Source of the DNA: CAKZQX01 sp034436755
GTDB lineage: Bacteria > Chloroflexota > Chloroflexia > Chloroflexales > Chloroflexaceae
DNA length: 64,000 nucleotides
Direction of reading: 5' to 3'
Assembly (NCBI GenBank): GCA_034436755.1
Contig: DAOTVB010000201.1
Coordinates: 1-64,000, forward strand
Positions 15,848 to 25,421 of the stretch are shown piece after piece (positions within the stretch are counted from its first letter, which is position 1; every line of letters begins with the position of its first letter). Made by a program: the position numbers and the translations under genes. Below the pieces are notes generated by a model, which was not told the origin of the DNA, ran no database searches, and saw only the letters and a list, made by a program, of their open reading frames with translations.

Positions 15848-18049
15848 TTACTTCATCACGCTCAGAATACTGGAGTAGTCATCCGTCCAGACATTTGTGG
15901 TCGGATCACCGTAGAGTCGCTGCCAGCGCGTATCGTCCGTGATCTGCTCCAGGATTGCCGCATTCCGCGTCATAACCACCCAGTTTGAGGTCCACTTGCC
16001 CCGTTCCGACTCCTCGGGGGTGACGGAGTCGCGCCGCAACCGGGCATGCAACTGCGCATCCTGGGCCAGGTTGCCCAACACCGGCGCAAGGTCAAAGTAG
16101 CGACTGGAAACATGAAACGCCAGAACACCTTCGGGTGCGAGTTTATCCAGGTAAAGCGCCAGGGCTTCCCGCGTCAGCAGATGGATCGGAACCGCATCCG
16201 AGCTATACGCATCCAGCACCAGCAGATCATACTGCTGGTCGGGCGCATTGACCAGCGAGAGCCGCGCATCACCCAGCACAATCTCGGCCTGGGGCGCACA
16301 CTCCTGGAGATAGGTAAAGTAGCCGGTGTCGCGCGCAATATGTTCAACCGCCGGATCGATCTCGTAGAATGTCCAGGTTTGCCCTGGTTCGTTGTAGCAG
16401 GCCAGAGCGCCGACACCCAGCCCAACAACCGCTACGTGCATGCGCTCCTGCGCTTCGCTCAACTCCGTAAACACCTGGCCGATTGGCCCCGTGGGGTAGT
16501 AGTAACTCAGCGGCTCCTGGTGACGGGTCACGTCGCGGCTCTGGATGCCATGCACGGTGTTGCCATGCAGCAGCATATGGTACTGCTCCTCCCGGTCAAG
16601 CGTAACGCGGTGAATGCCAAAGAAGCTGCGCTCGGTGTAGAGCACCTGCCCCTCCGCGCTGGTGTAAAACCCACCGGCAAGCAGTAGCGCGCCAATTCCC
16701 AGCGCAAAGCGCACCGGCCGGCGCGAGAAACTAAAACCCAGCAGGACCGGTCCCCCGAACATCACCCCCAGACTGACCGGGCCGGAAACCCAGTCGGTAG
16801 ACTGGAGACTCAGGATCAACCCGGCAACCAGGACCGCCAGCGCCAGCGGCAACCCGAAGTCTAACCGCACGCTGCGGGTCTGCAATCTGAGCGGTTCGGG
16901 CCGCCACTGCGCCAGGCAGACCAGCACCAGCATCAGGGGATATTCCACTACCGTCGTAAACAGCACTGGAGCCAGGAGCGCGTTAAACATCCCTCCCAGC
17001 GCCCCGCCCACCGATAACCAGAGATAAAACTCGGTCAGGTGTTGCGGGGAAGGACGATCCTGTGCCAGTTCGCCGTGACAGACCATTGCCGCAATAAAGA
17101 ATGTGACCAGGTGCAGCGGAATCAACAGGCTCTGGGGACCGATCGGCTGCACAATAACAACAATAACCAGTGGCAGCAGAAAAATCGGCAGCGCGCGGAC
17201 CATGATTGTGTGGGGCAACAGCGTGCGCCGGGCAAAGACCAGAATAAAGGTAAGCAGATAGATGATCAGCGGAATAATCCAGAGGAGCGGGATCGAGGCA
17301 AGATTGCTCGACAGGTAGGTTGTGACACTCAGCATCAGGCTTGAGGGAATAAACGCCAGGAAAACCCAGCGCACCCGCCGCCCCACGCCGAGCCGTTCAG
17401 ATGCAGCGGCCGGTTGCGATCCATCCGCTACCTGCGCTTTGTTCGGCCCCTGCGCTGCTGATGAACGCCATAAGAACAGAGCGCATGCCAGCGTCAGAAT
17501 GACCAGCAGCGCGTAACCCGCCGCCCAGGTCCAACTCTGCTCGGCCAGCAGAAGGTTCGGCTCCATCAGGAAGGGATAACTTAGCAGCGCCAGGACGCTA
17601 CCGACGTTACTGGCCGCGTAGAGAAAGTAGGGATCGGCCGCCGAGGGATGCCCGGTATGCGAAAACCATTTCTGGATCAGGGGACTACTGGTGGTGACAA
17701 CGAAATAGGGCAGGCCGACGGCGACCAGCAAGAGCGCTAGCAACCACGGAATGGGACTGGTGTCCGCGGGCGGCACCCAGCCGGCCGGGATGGCAATAGG
17801 CAACACCAGCAGAGGCAGCAAGATAATCACCGCGTGGAGCAGCGCCTGCCGCCGCACGCCCAGCCAGCGGGTGGTCACATGGGCATAGCCATATCCCAGC
17901 AACAGCACAACCTGGTAGAAGACCACGGCGGTATTCCAGACCGATGGCGAACCACCCAGCAGTGGCAGCACCATCCGCGCAAACAGTGGCTGCACCAGAA
18001 AGAGCAGGCTCGCACTGACAAAAATCGTAAGGGTATAGATTGCAAGCAA
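15848..18049 (-). CDS. Membrane-anchored spermidine synthase-like protein
   Basis: The 733-residue protein has an N-terminal half of about 12 hydrophobic helices, starting LAIYTLTIFVSASLLFLVQPLFARMVLPLLGG. The C-terminal SpeE-like Rossmann domain (about 500-733) contains VVGLGVGALACY, YEIDPAVEHIA, LGDARLSL and LLVLDAYSSDAVPIHLLT. Such 'fused MFS/spermidine synthase' proteins are widespread and poorly characterised; the soluble domain has the aminopropyltransferase fold, but the true substrate is open. The start is a TTG at 18049 with a strong GGAGG seven bases before it. It lies 76 bases downstream of ptsHI and could be its last cotranscribed gene or independent. Confidence 0.85.
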   Translation of the reverse strand: MLAIYTLTIFVSASLLFLVQPLFARMVLPLLGGSPSVWNTAVVFYQVVLLLGYGYAHVTTRWLGVRRQALLHAVIILLPLLVLPIAIPAGWVPPADTSPIPWLLALLLVAVGLPYFVVTTSSPLIQKWFSHTGHPSAADPYFLYAASNVGSVLALLSYPFLMEPNLLLAEQSWTWAAGYALLVILTLACALFLWRSSAAQGPNKAQVADGSQPAAASERLGVGRRVRWVFLAFIPSSLMLSVTTYLSSNLASIPLLWIIPLIIYLLTFILVFARRTLLPHTIMVRALPIFLLPLVIVVIVQPIGPQSLLIPLHLVTFFIAAMVCHGELAQDRPSPQHLTEFYLWLSVGGALGGMFNALLAPVLFTTVVEYPLMLVLVCLAQWRPEPLRLQTRSVRLDFGLPLALAVLVAGLILSLQSTDWVSGPVSLGVMFGGPVLLGFSFSRRPVRFALGIGALLLAGGFYTSAEGQVLYTERSFFGIHRVTLDREEQYHMLLHGNTVHGIQSRDVTRHQEPLSYYYPTGPIGQVFTELSEAQERMHVAVVGLGVGALACYNEPGQTWTFYEIDPAVEHIARDTGYFTYLQECAPQAEIVLGDARLSLVNAPDQQYDLLVLDAYSSDAVPIHLLTREALALYLDKLAPEGVLAFHVSSRYFDLAPVLGNLAQDAQLHARLRRDSVTPEESERGKWTSNWVVMTRNAAILEQITDDTRWQRLYGDPTTNVWTDDYSSILSVMK

Positions 18050-18125
18050 GAACGCACCTCCTTAACGTAATCGAAGCCTGTTTCATTCTACTACGCGTGA
18101 ATTACGGAGGTGTGTAATGTGGAAG

Positions 18126-20243
18126 TTATCCGCCGGCAGGGGCAATCTGCTGCGCCAGGAAGTTGCGCACGTTCTGGGGCGAGTCACGTTCCAGCGCCTG
18201 TCGGGCTAGAACCTGCGCATCGGCCAGGCTAATCTGCCGAATGGTGGCCTTGGCCGCCGGGATTAACGCGGAACTCATGCTCAACTCGGTGATGCCCAGG
18301 CCCACCAGCAGCGCCTGCGCCAGCGGATCACCGGCCAGTTCACCACATACACCGGCCCACTTGCCGGCGTTGTGGGCAGCGCGGGCGGTCTGGGCAATCA
18401 GGCGTAGCACCGCCGGGTGAAAGGCATCATTCAGATAGTTAACGGCAGCGTTGGTACGGTCGGCAGCCAGGGTGTACTGCGTCAGGTCGTTGGTGCCGAT
18501 ACTCAGGAAATCGACCAGGGTCAGCGCCTGTTCCGCCAGGAGCGCAAGCGCGGGCGTTTCAACCATAATGCCAATATCCAGCCGATCCGCGATGGTCTGC
18601 CCTTCCTGCCGTAGCTCTGTCGCCACCTCGGCAACCAGTTGCCGCAGCGTACGAATCTCATCAATACTACTGACCATCGGGAACATGATTTTGATGTTGT
18701 GCCCGGAATCGATCCGCCAGATCGCGCGCAACTGGGTTCTGAGCAGTTCGGGGGCAATATTCAGCAGGCGGATGCCGCGCATGCCCAGCGCCGGATTCTG
18801 CTCAGTGGCGGTCTTGAGATAGCGCACCGGCTTATCGCTGCCAATGTCCAGCGTGCGGATAATCAATGGACGTTCCGCCAGGAGCGCGGCACAGGCGCGA
18901 TACTGCGCCAGTTGCTCTTCCTCGTCCGGCGCGGTGGCCCGATCCACAAAGAGAAATTCGGTACGCAGCAGACCGACACCCTCGGCGCCCTCGACCAGCG
19001 CCTGGTTGACTTCGGCCAGGCAGCCCACGTTTGCCACAACCTCGATCCGCCGGTTATCCCGCGTGACTGTGATCTGCTGGGCCACGGCACGCTGCTGCTC
19101 ACGCCGGGCCTGCTCAGACTGTGCGCGCTTCCGCGCCATGGCAACCAGCGTCTCCGAGGGATTCAGGATGACCTTCCCGGACTTGCCATCGACAATGACC
19201 GGGGTGCCGTCGGGCACCTCCAGGATCGCCGGGCCAACCCCGACAACGGCGGGCAAACCCATGCCGCGCGCCAGAATTGCCACATGCGCTGTCGGCCCAC
19301 CGTCGGCGGTACAGAATGCCAGAACGCGGGTACGGTCCAGCATCGCCGCTTCCGAAGGCAGCAGTTCCTGGGCCAGCACAACGCAGGGCTGCTCCGGCAG
19401 TGCAAATACCTGTCCATCGGGATCAAACAGGAGCCGTAGCAGACGCTGTTTGAGATCCTGCAGATCGGCCACCCGGGCCTGAAAGACCGGATCATCACTC
19501 TGGTGCAGTGTGGCGCTATGCTGATCAAGCACCGCCGTTACAGCCGCCTCAAGATTAAACTTCTGCTCCGTACAGAACGCTGCAATGTCCGCCGCCAGGG
19601 TCGGATCATCCAGGAAGGCCAGATGCGCCGCAAAGATCGCCGCTTCGTCGCTGCCGGCAGTCTGGACAACCCGGTCATGCAGCGCGCACAACTCGTCACG
19701 GGCGCGCTCCCGCACCTGGCGAAAGCGCTCCAATTCAGCCTCGGGGTCGGCAACGGTGTGAAACTCGGCGGGCTCAATCCGCGTACGCAGGCAAAATGTC
19801 GGGCCAACGGCGATGCCCGGAGCCGCCCCGACGCCCCTGAGCGGCGGCATTTCCGCTGCTGCGGCGGGGGTTGGCGCTACGGGAGCAGTCGATACTGCCG
19901 GTTGAGGTGTAATGGGAACGGCGGCTTGCCCGGCAGTGGCTGACCGGGAGGGCATGCCGGCCTCCGGCCCCACAGCAAAATCGGACTCAACCAGATGCCG
20001 CAGAGCCGCCAGCGCCGAGGCCGCATCATCACCCTCGGCACTAATCAGAATACGCTGGCCCTGGGATACCCCCAACGCCGTTACCCCCAGCATGCTTTTG
20101 GCATCGACAGTTCGGCCGGCGGGCCGATCAAGATTTTTGACCTGCACGCTACTTGTGAAGCGCGCCGCTGTCTGCACAAACAGCGCCGCCGGGCGCGCAT
20201 GGAGTCCGTGGGCTGCGGTTACGGTGATGGTTGTCTCGGGCAT
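18126..20243 (-). CDS. HPr-Enzyme I fusion of the phosphotransferase system
   Basis: This fusion passes phosphate from phosphoenolpyruvate to EIIA-type proteins. Residues 1-90 are HPr, with the active histidine in HGLHARPAA and a KSMLG segment at the usual regulatory-serine position. A proline/alanine linker (about 100-135) leads to Enzyme I, with the catalytic histidine in GGPTAHVAILARGMGLP. The PEP-binding barrel includes GVGLLRTEFLF and FLSIGTNDLTQYTLAADR. The ATG at 20243 has GGAGGGG seven bases upstream. The DhaM gene lies 88 bases upstream, so the likely partner is the dihydroxyacetone kinase, not a sugar permease; no EIIB or EIIC gene is in the window. Confidence 0.92.
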   Translation of the reverse strand: MPETTITVTAAHGLHARPAALFVQTAARFTSSVQVKNLDRPAGRTVDAKSMLGVTALGVSQGQRILISAEGDDAASALAALRHLVESDFAVGPEAGMPSRSATAGQAAVPITPQPAVSTAPVAPTPAAAAEMPPLRGVGAAPGIAVGPTFCLRTRIEPAEFHTVADPEAELERFRQVRERARDELCALHDRVVQTAGSDEAAIFAAHLAFLDDPTLAADIAAFCTEQKFNLEAAVTAVLDQHSATLHQSDDPVFQARVADLQDLKQRLLRLLFDPDGQVFALPEQPCVVLAQELLPSEAAMLDRTRVLAFCTADGGPTAHVAILARGMGLPAVVGVGPAILEVPDGTPVIVDGKSGKVILNPSETLVAMARKRAQSEQARREQQRAVAQQITVTRDNRRIEVVANVGCLAEVNQALVEGAEGVGLLRTEFLFVDRATAPDEEEQLAQYRACAALLAERPLIIRTLDIGSDKPVRYLKTATEQNPALGMRGIRLLNIAPELLRTQLRAIWRIDSGHNIKIMFPMVSSIDEIRTLRQLVAEVATELRQEGQTIADRLDIGIMVETPALALLAEQALTLVDFLSIGTNDLTQYTLAADRTNAAVNYLNDAFHPAVLRLIAQTARAAHNAGKWAGVCGELAGDPLAQALLVGLGITELSMSSALIPAAKATIRQISLADAQVLARQALERDSPQNVRNFLAQQIAPAGG

Positions 20244-20331
20244 TGACAAACCCCTCCGGATCTTGCAAAGATGTGAGCATGCGCGTGTCTGGGGCCGCAG
20301 TTCGCTGCCGCGCTCCGCCTACCCTATTATT

Positions 20332-20715
20332 TTACTCGATTTTTACGAGTTCGCGCGCGCGTTCGGCGGCGGCGGCGGTCTGCGCCAGGGTTGCGCCATT
20401 GGCGGCTTCCACAGCGGCGAGAATGGCCCCCTCCACCAGCGGCGCATTGCTCATAATAAATGATACACCGCCGAGTTCCAGCGCCGTTTCGGCACTCATC
20501 ACTGCGCTGCCCAGATCCATCAACACCAGAATACCCGCAGCCTGGTCGAGCCGCTCGAGCGCCTGGGCAATCAGGTCCGTGCTAGTGCCCAACGTCCCGT
20601 CGAGGGTGCCGCCGGCGGCCGCAATCGCAACCCGGCCCTGGGTCATCTGTTCGGCCAGTGCCTTGACGCCCTGGGCAATCTCAGCACTGTGCGAAACGAT
20701 CAGCAGACTGACCAT
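20332..20715 (-). CDS. dhaM: Dihydroxyacetone kinase phosphotransfer subunit DhaM (EIIA domain)
   Basis: The 127-residue EIIA-Dha protein takes phosphate from HPr and rephosphorylates the ADP held by DhaL. The active histidine is His9 in LLIVSHSAEIAQG; IAAAGGTLDGTLGTS and GILVLMDLGSAVMSAE are family motifs. The start at 20715 follows GGAGG; an in-frame extension to 20823 is only translated repeat sequence. It lies just upstream of ptsHI. In E. coli DhaM carries EIIA, HPr and a truncated EI in one chain; here the EIIA is separate. Confidence 0.92.
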   Translation of the reverse strand: MVSLLIVSHSAEIAQGVKALAEQMTQGRVAIAAAGGTLDGTLGTSTDLIAQALERLDQAAGILVLMDLGSAVMSAETALELGGVSFIMSNAPLVEGAILAAVEAANGATLAQTAAAAERARELVKIE

Positions 20716-20732
20716 ACTACCTCCGCGGTAGA

Positions 20733-20805
20733 GACGCGCTTCTGCGCGTCCGCACTCCGTCGTCCGAATACACGCAATGCGGGAGGGACGCGCTTCTGCG
20801 CGTCC
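20733..20805. repeat. Family 4 hairpins, two copies
   Basis: Two hairpins of the form GACGCGC-TTCT-GCGCGTC lie at 20733-20750 and 20786-20805, joined by partly repeated CCGCACTCCGT sequence. They occupy the gap between glpC and dhaM. The opposite orientation (GGACGCGCAGAAGCGCGTCC) occurs at 37417 and 37473. Confidence 0.6.
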
Positions 20806-20840
20806 GCACTCCGTGCGGAGCACGGCCTACACACCCGAAA

Positions 20841-22094
20841 TTATACACCGTAGGCTGCTGCCAGAATCTCGATGGGATGTTGCGTGGGTACGCCCGTTCC
20901 ATGCGTGATCTGCCAGCGGCAGGTTTCGCTATCACAGAGTGCCAGGTCGCTGTCCGAGCTACGCACAAAGTCGAAGAGCGGTGCGCCAACATCCATGGCA
21001 ATCTGGTACTTCTCCATTTTGTAGCCATAGGTTCCGGCGATACCACAGCAGTCAGCCGTGCTCTCATTCAGGTACAGTCCTGGTACCAGTTCCAGGATAT
21101 CCAGGGCCGGCCGCCCGATGCGGTGTGCGTGCAGTTGGCAGGGCGGATGGTAGGGCAGGGTGCGATCCACCGGCTTGAAGTTGGTATCCAGCTCGCCCCG
21201 CTCGTAGAGCAGCCGCAAGAACTCGAAGATATCGTAGGTGTTCTCGGCAATCAGGCGGACCTCCGGGCTGTGCATGCCCAGGATCTCGGGCGCTTCCTCC
21301 TTCAGCGTGAGCGTGCAACTGGTGCTGGTGCCCACGATGGGAATGCCCCGCTTCACATAGGGCAGCATCTTCTCGACATTCGACGCGTGGTAACGCTGGG
21401 CCGCCGGGAATGCGCCATTGGAGATCAGCGGCAGGCCACAGCAGTTCTGTTCCGGGAGCAGCACCTCATAACCGTTGCGCTCCAGCACGGCAATCGCCGC
21501 CTGGCCCACGCGTGGCTCGTAGTAGTTGGTCGCACAGCCATGGAAGTAGGCCACCTGCTTCGTCGCCTTCGGGCGCTGCTCGCCGTTCTGCGACTGACGC
21601 TTGAACCAGGAGCGGAAGCTGTAGGTCGAGTAGGTCGGCAGGGGCGCTGCCCGCGCGATACCCATGATCTGTTCCAGTGACCAGCGGAAGGCGGAGTTTT
21701 TAAAGGCAAAGTTTGCCAGCGGCGCATGCGGCCCGCAGCCCAACTGCCCCATCAGGCCGGAGCGGGCAATCAGCGCATTGCGCAGCGGCAATCCCCGGTC
21801 CTCGATAATTTTACCGCGCGCGCGGGCATTCAGTTCAGCGATGCGCACGCCGGTCGGGCAGACCTGGTTACACACCCGGCAACCCGAACAGTAATCCACC
21901 GACTCATCGGGTGAGGACTGCCGCTCGTGGCGGAAGCGCTGCGCCTGCGGGCCAACATACTTTGGCCCGGGGAAGCGGTCGGTCACGGCGCTGACAGGGC
22001 AGGCCGATGAGCAGATATTACACTTGATACAGTGGTCCAGTGAATACTCGAGCGAAAGCTCGATATGGTCATGGTGTGGAATATTTGTGGTCAT
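20841..22094 (-). CDS. glpC: Anaerobic glycerol-3-phosphate dehydrogenase subunit C
   Basis: This is the iron-sulfur, membrane-associated subunit that carries electrons from GlpA to the quinone pool. The 417-residue protein has two 4Fe-4S motifs near the N-terminus (CIKCNICSSACP at about 20-31 and CSGCRVCNQVCP at about 69-80). Two CCG-type cysteine-rich domains follow (HGCATNYYEPR...QNCCGLPLISNG, and YHPPCQLHAH...TADCCGIAGTYG). Glycerol-3-phosphate oxidation by this route fits a menaquinone-linked anaerobic or microaerobic respiration. It follows glpB by 27 bases. Confidence 0.93.
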   Translation of the reverse strand: MTTNIPHHDHIELSLEYSLDHCIKCNICSSACPVSAVTDRFPGPKYVGPQAQRFRHERQSSPDESVDYCSGCRVCNQVCPTGVRIAELNARARGKIIEDRGLPLRNALIARSGLMGQLGCGPHAPLANFAFKNSAFRWSLEQIMGIARAAPLPTYSTYSFRSWFKRQSQNGEQRPKATKQVAYFHGCATNYYEPRVGQAAIAVLERNGYEVLLPEQNCCGLPLISNGAFPAAQRYHASNVEKMLPYVKRGIPIVGTSTSCTLTLKEEAPEILGMHSPEVRLIAENTYDIFEFLRLLYERGELDTNFKPVDRTLPYHPPCQLHAHRIGRPALDILELVPGLYLNESTADCCGIAGTYGYKMEKYQIAMDVGAPLFDFVRSSDSDLALCDSETCRWQITHGTGVPTQHPIEILAAAYGV

Positions 22095-22121
22095 AGTCCT
22101 GATTTTCGCTATGCTGTTACT

Positions 22122-23372
22122 TCATCCTTCATCTTCGATCCGTAGCAGTTGCCCGGCATGCCAGCCGGTTGCCAGCGCCAGACCGCTGTAGCAGCGCTCC
22201 GGAATCGGGTCGGAGCCGGTCAGAAGCGACCCGGCAACGACAACATTGTTGTAGACGCGGCGGTTCCTGGCATCCAGCGGACGCATGCCATCATCGGTGG
22301 CAATCCCCGCCCGGTAGATCGGATGGCCGTGCTCGGTGAGGAAGCGGGGCGCGAACCAGTCGGCGCGTGATTGCGGGGCGCGCAACGGCAACCCCAGCGC
22401 CGTCTCCCAGACGCGGCCGGTGTGGTCGGTACGAATGCCGCCCCCCGCGATACCGCCGGTTGCCAGCAGAAAATAGTTCGCGCGGTGCTCCTGCTCACGC
22501 GCGGCGGCCTCGCTGTAGACGGTTGTCAGTCGGCCATCCTCCCCGATACCGCGCAGCACTTCGGAGCCAACCTGCAGGCGGCCGCCGACATGGGCAATCG
22601 CGTTGCGGAAGATCTGAAAGAGGCGCATCCCTGGTATGGAGGGGGGCAGCGTCGGGATCTCGAAGATCTGCGCCCCGGTAATCCGCTCCAGGTCGCGCAT
22701 GGCCCCCACCGGATCTTTGAGCCCCAGCACAGCCGGCAGACCAATGCGGGTAGCGCTGCCCCGTTCCTTACGCAACTGCTCGCCAATCTGCTCGCGGAAG
22801 CCGGGATCATCAAACAGAAATGCAAAGGTCCGCGGCGTAAACTCCAGGCTACGCTTGATCGGTGGCAGTGTCAGGTAGACGCCCCGCGCCGCAACACCCT
22901 GTGCCTGCAGGTTATCCGCGGCCAGCGGCGGATAGAAATCGCGCAACTCGTGGAAGCCCGCGATCAACATCTCGCCCTCCTGCTGGACATCGCCGGCCGC
23001 CATCGTTACCGGGAAGAATGCGGCCGGACGCAGCGCACCGATGGCAGTAGGCAGCAGCGTGTTACGTTCCAGACTGCCGACGTAGGGATAGTTGGCTGCC
23101 TCCACCAGCGCGCGGAAGCGGTCGATTGCGGCCTCCAGTCCGGCAACGCCTACGCACGCATAGGTGTGGTCCGGTTGCTGCGCCGGCAGACCCTGCAAGA
23201 CTTCGCGCAGATTGTTGCCCGTAGTATCCCCCCAGACATCAATCGTGCCGCCGGTCCAGTGGGTAGCACCCTGGCCTTTGGACAGCAGCAGCGGCCGCCG
23301 CCCGGCCTCGGCCAGGGCCAGCGCGCCCATCAACCCGGCGAGTCCTGCGCCAATGACAATTGTATCGCGCAT
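22122..23372 (-). CDS. glpB: Anaerobic glycerol-3-phosphate dehydrogenase subunit B
   Basis: The 416-residue flavoprotein subunit begins with the FAD-binding motif TIVIGAGLAGLMGALALAEAG and has the characteristic GATHWTGGTIDVWG and a C-terminal VAGSLLTGSDPIPERCYSGLALATGWHAG. GlpB is thought to help dock GlpA to GlpC. The gene lies between glpA (61 bases upstream) and glpC (27 bases downstream), in the canonical glpABC order. The ribosome-binding site is weak. Confidence 0.93.
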   Translation of the reverse strand: MRDTIVIGAGLAGLMGALALAEAGRRPLLLSKGQGATHWTGGTIDVWGDTTGNNLREVLQGLPAQQPDHTYACVGVAGLEAAIDRFRALVEAANYPYVGSLERNTLLPTAIGALRPAAFFPVTMAAGDVQQEGEMLIAGFHELRDFYPPLAADNLQAQGVAARGVYLTLPPIKRSLEFTPRTFAFLFDDPGFREQIGEQLRKERGSATRIGLPAVLGLKDPVGAMRDLERITGAQIFEIPTLPPSIPGMRLFQIFRNAIAHVGGRLQVGSEVLRGIGEDGRLTTVYSEAAAREQEHRANYFLLATGGIAGGGIRTDHTGRVWETALGLPLRAPQSRADWFAPRFLTEHGHPIYRAGIATDDGMRPLDARNRRVYNNVVVAGSLLTGSDPIPERCYSGLALATGWHAGQLLRIEDEG

Positions 23373-23433
23373 AGTTCTTATCTTTTCGTTGCAGGCGAGG
23401 CGCTACCACAGATCGGCTCACGCCCGCCTCTGG

Positions 23434-25107
23434 CTATTCACCCGTCGTCAACTCTTCGCGCACATGATACTCCGTGGCAATGGCGGGATGGTCCGTAACC
23501 AGTCCATCGCCCGGTTGCTGCCCCTTCTCCAGCGCCTGGGGCAAGAGATCTACCCCCAGGATATCCAGGTAGATCAACTGGTCAAGCCGCTGCTGGCGCA
23601 GTTGATCGCCCCATGTTACCGGGGTCAGTCCCTTCCAGCGCTCCTGCAGGAAATGGCGCAGCAACGCGCCCGACTGGGACAACCCATCACCGTTGTTGCC
23701 GGACCAGTTGGGCCCGCAGATTTCATCCCAGATCGCCACGGCACGGTAGGTGCAGAAGCCGCCCTGGCACGGTCCCATGCCCAGGCGTGTATCCCGCCGG
23801 ATGTCATCAATGTTGGAGGCGTTGCCCTCGGTAATCGCCCTGACGACCATATCGCGCGACACCAGTTCGCATTCACAGACCAGCGCGCCGTAGTTGTGCT
23901 GCTCCTCGGTTTCGGCCAGGCGATGCCCCAGCCAGTAGAGCTGCCCGCCGGTTTCGGAGCCGGGCAGCACCGTCTCGCGGGTGCGGCAGGGTTGTGTGTT
24001 GCCCAGCTTCTTCGCCAGCGCATCCACGGCTTCTTCGGCCATCAGGCGGTAGGTGGTCCACTTCCCGCCAACAATCGAGATAAAGCCCGCAACGCCATCA
24101 CGTTCGCGATGGTCAAGCAGTTTGTAGGTGCGGGTCAGTTCGCGGTTATCGGCTGTGTCCACATCCTGGTAGAGCGGGCGGACACCGGCCCAGGCGCGCA
24201 GGGCGCGGTAGTGGGCAAAGCCGGGCACCAGCTTTTCGCCCTCTTCCAGCATAAAGGCCACTTCTTCGGCATCAATCCCGAAAACATCCGGGTCGGGCAC
24301 CGGCACATCGGTAGTGCCAATTACGGCCACGGTATGGATCGGCACCAGAATATCGCCATCGTCGGGCATCTTACAGCGGTTGATCACCGTGTTGACCATG
24401 CGGTGGTTCATCGCCACCATCGTGCCTTTGCCGGGAACAACCGAGACCTTGACATCGGCCATGCCGGCGATCTTGCCCGCCCATGCGCCGGCCGCATTCA
24501 TCACATAGGCCGACTCGATGCGCTTCTGCTCGCCCGTACGCAGATCCTCGACCAGCGCGCCGATTACGCGGTTGCCTTCGCGCAGCAGATCAACCACCAT
24601 GTGGTAGTTCAGCACCTGCGCGCCATACTGCTTTGCACCTTCGGCAACCACATGGGTTGCCAGGAAAGAGTCGGCCGAGCCGTCCTGTACTTCAAAGACG
24701 CGGCTGATTTTGGGGTTGAGCAGCGGCTCGCGGCGCAGTGCCTCCTCCACCGAGATCTCCTGCACCGGGACATGGGTGTTGTGGCAGGCCTGCACAAAGC
24801 GGTCGCCATAGTCCGGGTCATCCCAGGGCGTCACCACAAAGAAGCCGCTGGTATCCTCCAGGCAGTGGGGCATAATCTTACGCAGGATGGCGTTCTCCTC
24901 GGCGCACTCGGTAGCCGACTGCGGATCTTTCACCACGTAGCGCCCACCACTGTGCAGCAGACCATGATAACGGCCTGTCGTGCCGTGGGTCAGGTCGCCC
25001 TTCTCAACCAGAATGGCGCGAATGCCGCGCTGGGCCAGATCAAACAGGATGCCGGTGCCGGTTGAGCCACCGCCGACGACAAGCACTTCAGTTGATAACG
25101 TTTGCAT
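23434..25107 (-). CDS. glpA: Anaerobic glycerol-3-phosphate dehydrogenase catalytic subunit A
   Basis: It oxidises sn-glycerol-3-phosphate to dihydroxyacetone phosphate. The 557-residue chain has the FAD motif VLVVGGGSTGTGILFDLAQRG and the GlpA/GlpD signature TTGRYHGLLHSGGRYV. GGKWTTYRLMAEEAVD and a C-terminal BFD-type 2Fe-2S domain (CECELVSRDMVVRAI...GMGPCQGGFCTYR) follow; that domain separates GlpA from aerobic GlpD. A large hairpin-forming repeat lies between it and the upstream glpK. Confidence 0.95.
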   Translation of the reverse strand: MQTLSTEVLVVGGGSTGTGILFDLAQRGIRAILVEKGDLTHGTTGRYHGLLHSGGRYVVKDPQSATECAEENAILRKIMPHCLEDTSGFFVVTPWDDPDYGDRFVQACHNTHVPVQEISVEEALRREPLLNPKISRVFEVQDGSADSFLATHVVAEGAKQYGAQVLNYHMVVDLLREGNRVIGALVEDLRTGEQKRIESAYVMNAAGAWAGKIAGMADVKVSVVPGKGTMVAMNHRMVNTVINRCKMPDDGDILVPIHTVAVIGTTDVPVPDPDVFGIDAEEVAFMLEEGEKLVPGFAHYRALRAWAGVRPLYQDVDTADNRELTRTYKLLDHRERDGVAGFISIVGGKWTTYRLMAEEAVDALAKKLGNTQPCRTRETVLPGSETGGQLYWLGHRLAETEEQHNYGALVCECELVSRDMVVRAITEGNASNIDDIRRDTRLGMGPCQGGFCTYRAVAIWDEICGPNWSGNNGDGLSQSGALLRHFLQERWKGLTPVTWGDQLRQQRLDQLIYLDILGVDLLPQALEKGQQPGDGLVTDHPAIATEYHVREELTTGE

Positions 25108-25230
25108 AGTTCCCTATCGCTCGTTCTGTTGACGGCAGAAGACAGTTGCACTGACCGCCTTCTGCCATACGTTTTGTATCCGTGATTTCTATAACCGGCG
25201 GAGGATTGAGAATTAATCCTGATAGATACC

Positions 25231-25421
25231 AGACCTGCCAGGTCTTTATGAAGTTTGAATTTTTAATCCGGACATCGCCGAGTCGGAGTCCCGGCTTCAG
25301 CCGGATCAGGCTTTCCCGGCATTATGCTGCTGCCGAGGCAGGTATGCAACCGGCTAAAGCTGGGGCTCCCGGATGGCATATCCGGGTTATTTCTCACCGT
25401 TCATAAAGACCTGGCAGGTCT
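25231..25421. repeat. Family 3 element bounded by a perfect 22-bp inverted repeat, between glpK and glpA
   Basis: The outer 22 bases (25231-25252) begin AGACCTGCCAGGTCTTT and are perfectly complementary to 25400-25421. The interior is a typical family 3 copy with the GAGTCCCGGCTTCAGCCGG half-palindrome. The right arm abuts the glpK stop codon directly, so the glp transcript would carry a very stable hairpin between glpK and glpA. Confidence 0.7.

Noticed and set aside
23164..25065. A 633-residue open frame on the plus strand opposite glpA and glpB.
   Set aside because: It is antisense to well-conserved genes, has no family pattern and no ribosome-binding site; long antisense frames are expected in GC-rich DNA. 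The same holds for frames opposite sucD (33143-34156), the antiporter/pyrD region (35958-36983) and glpB (22371-23498).
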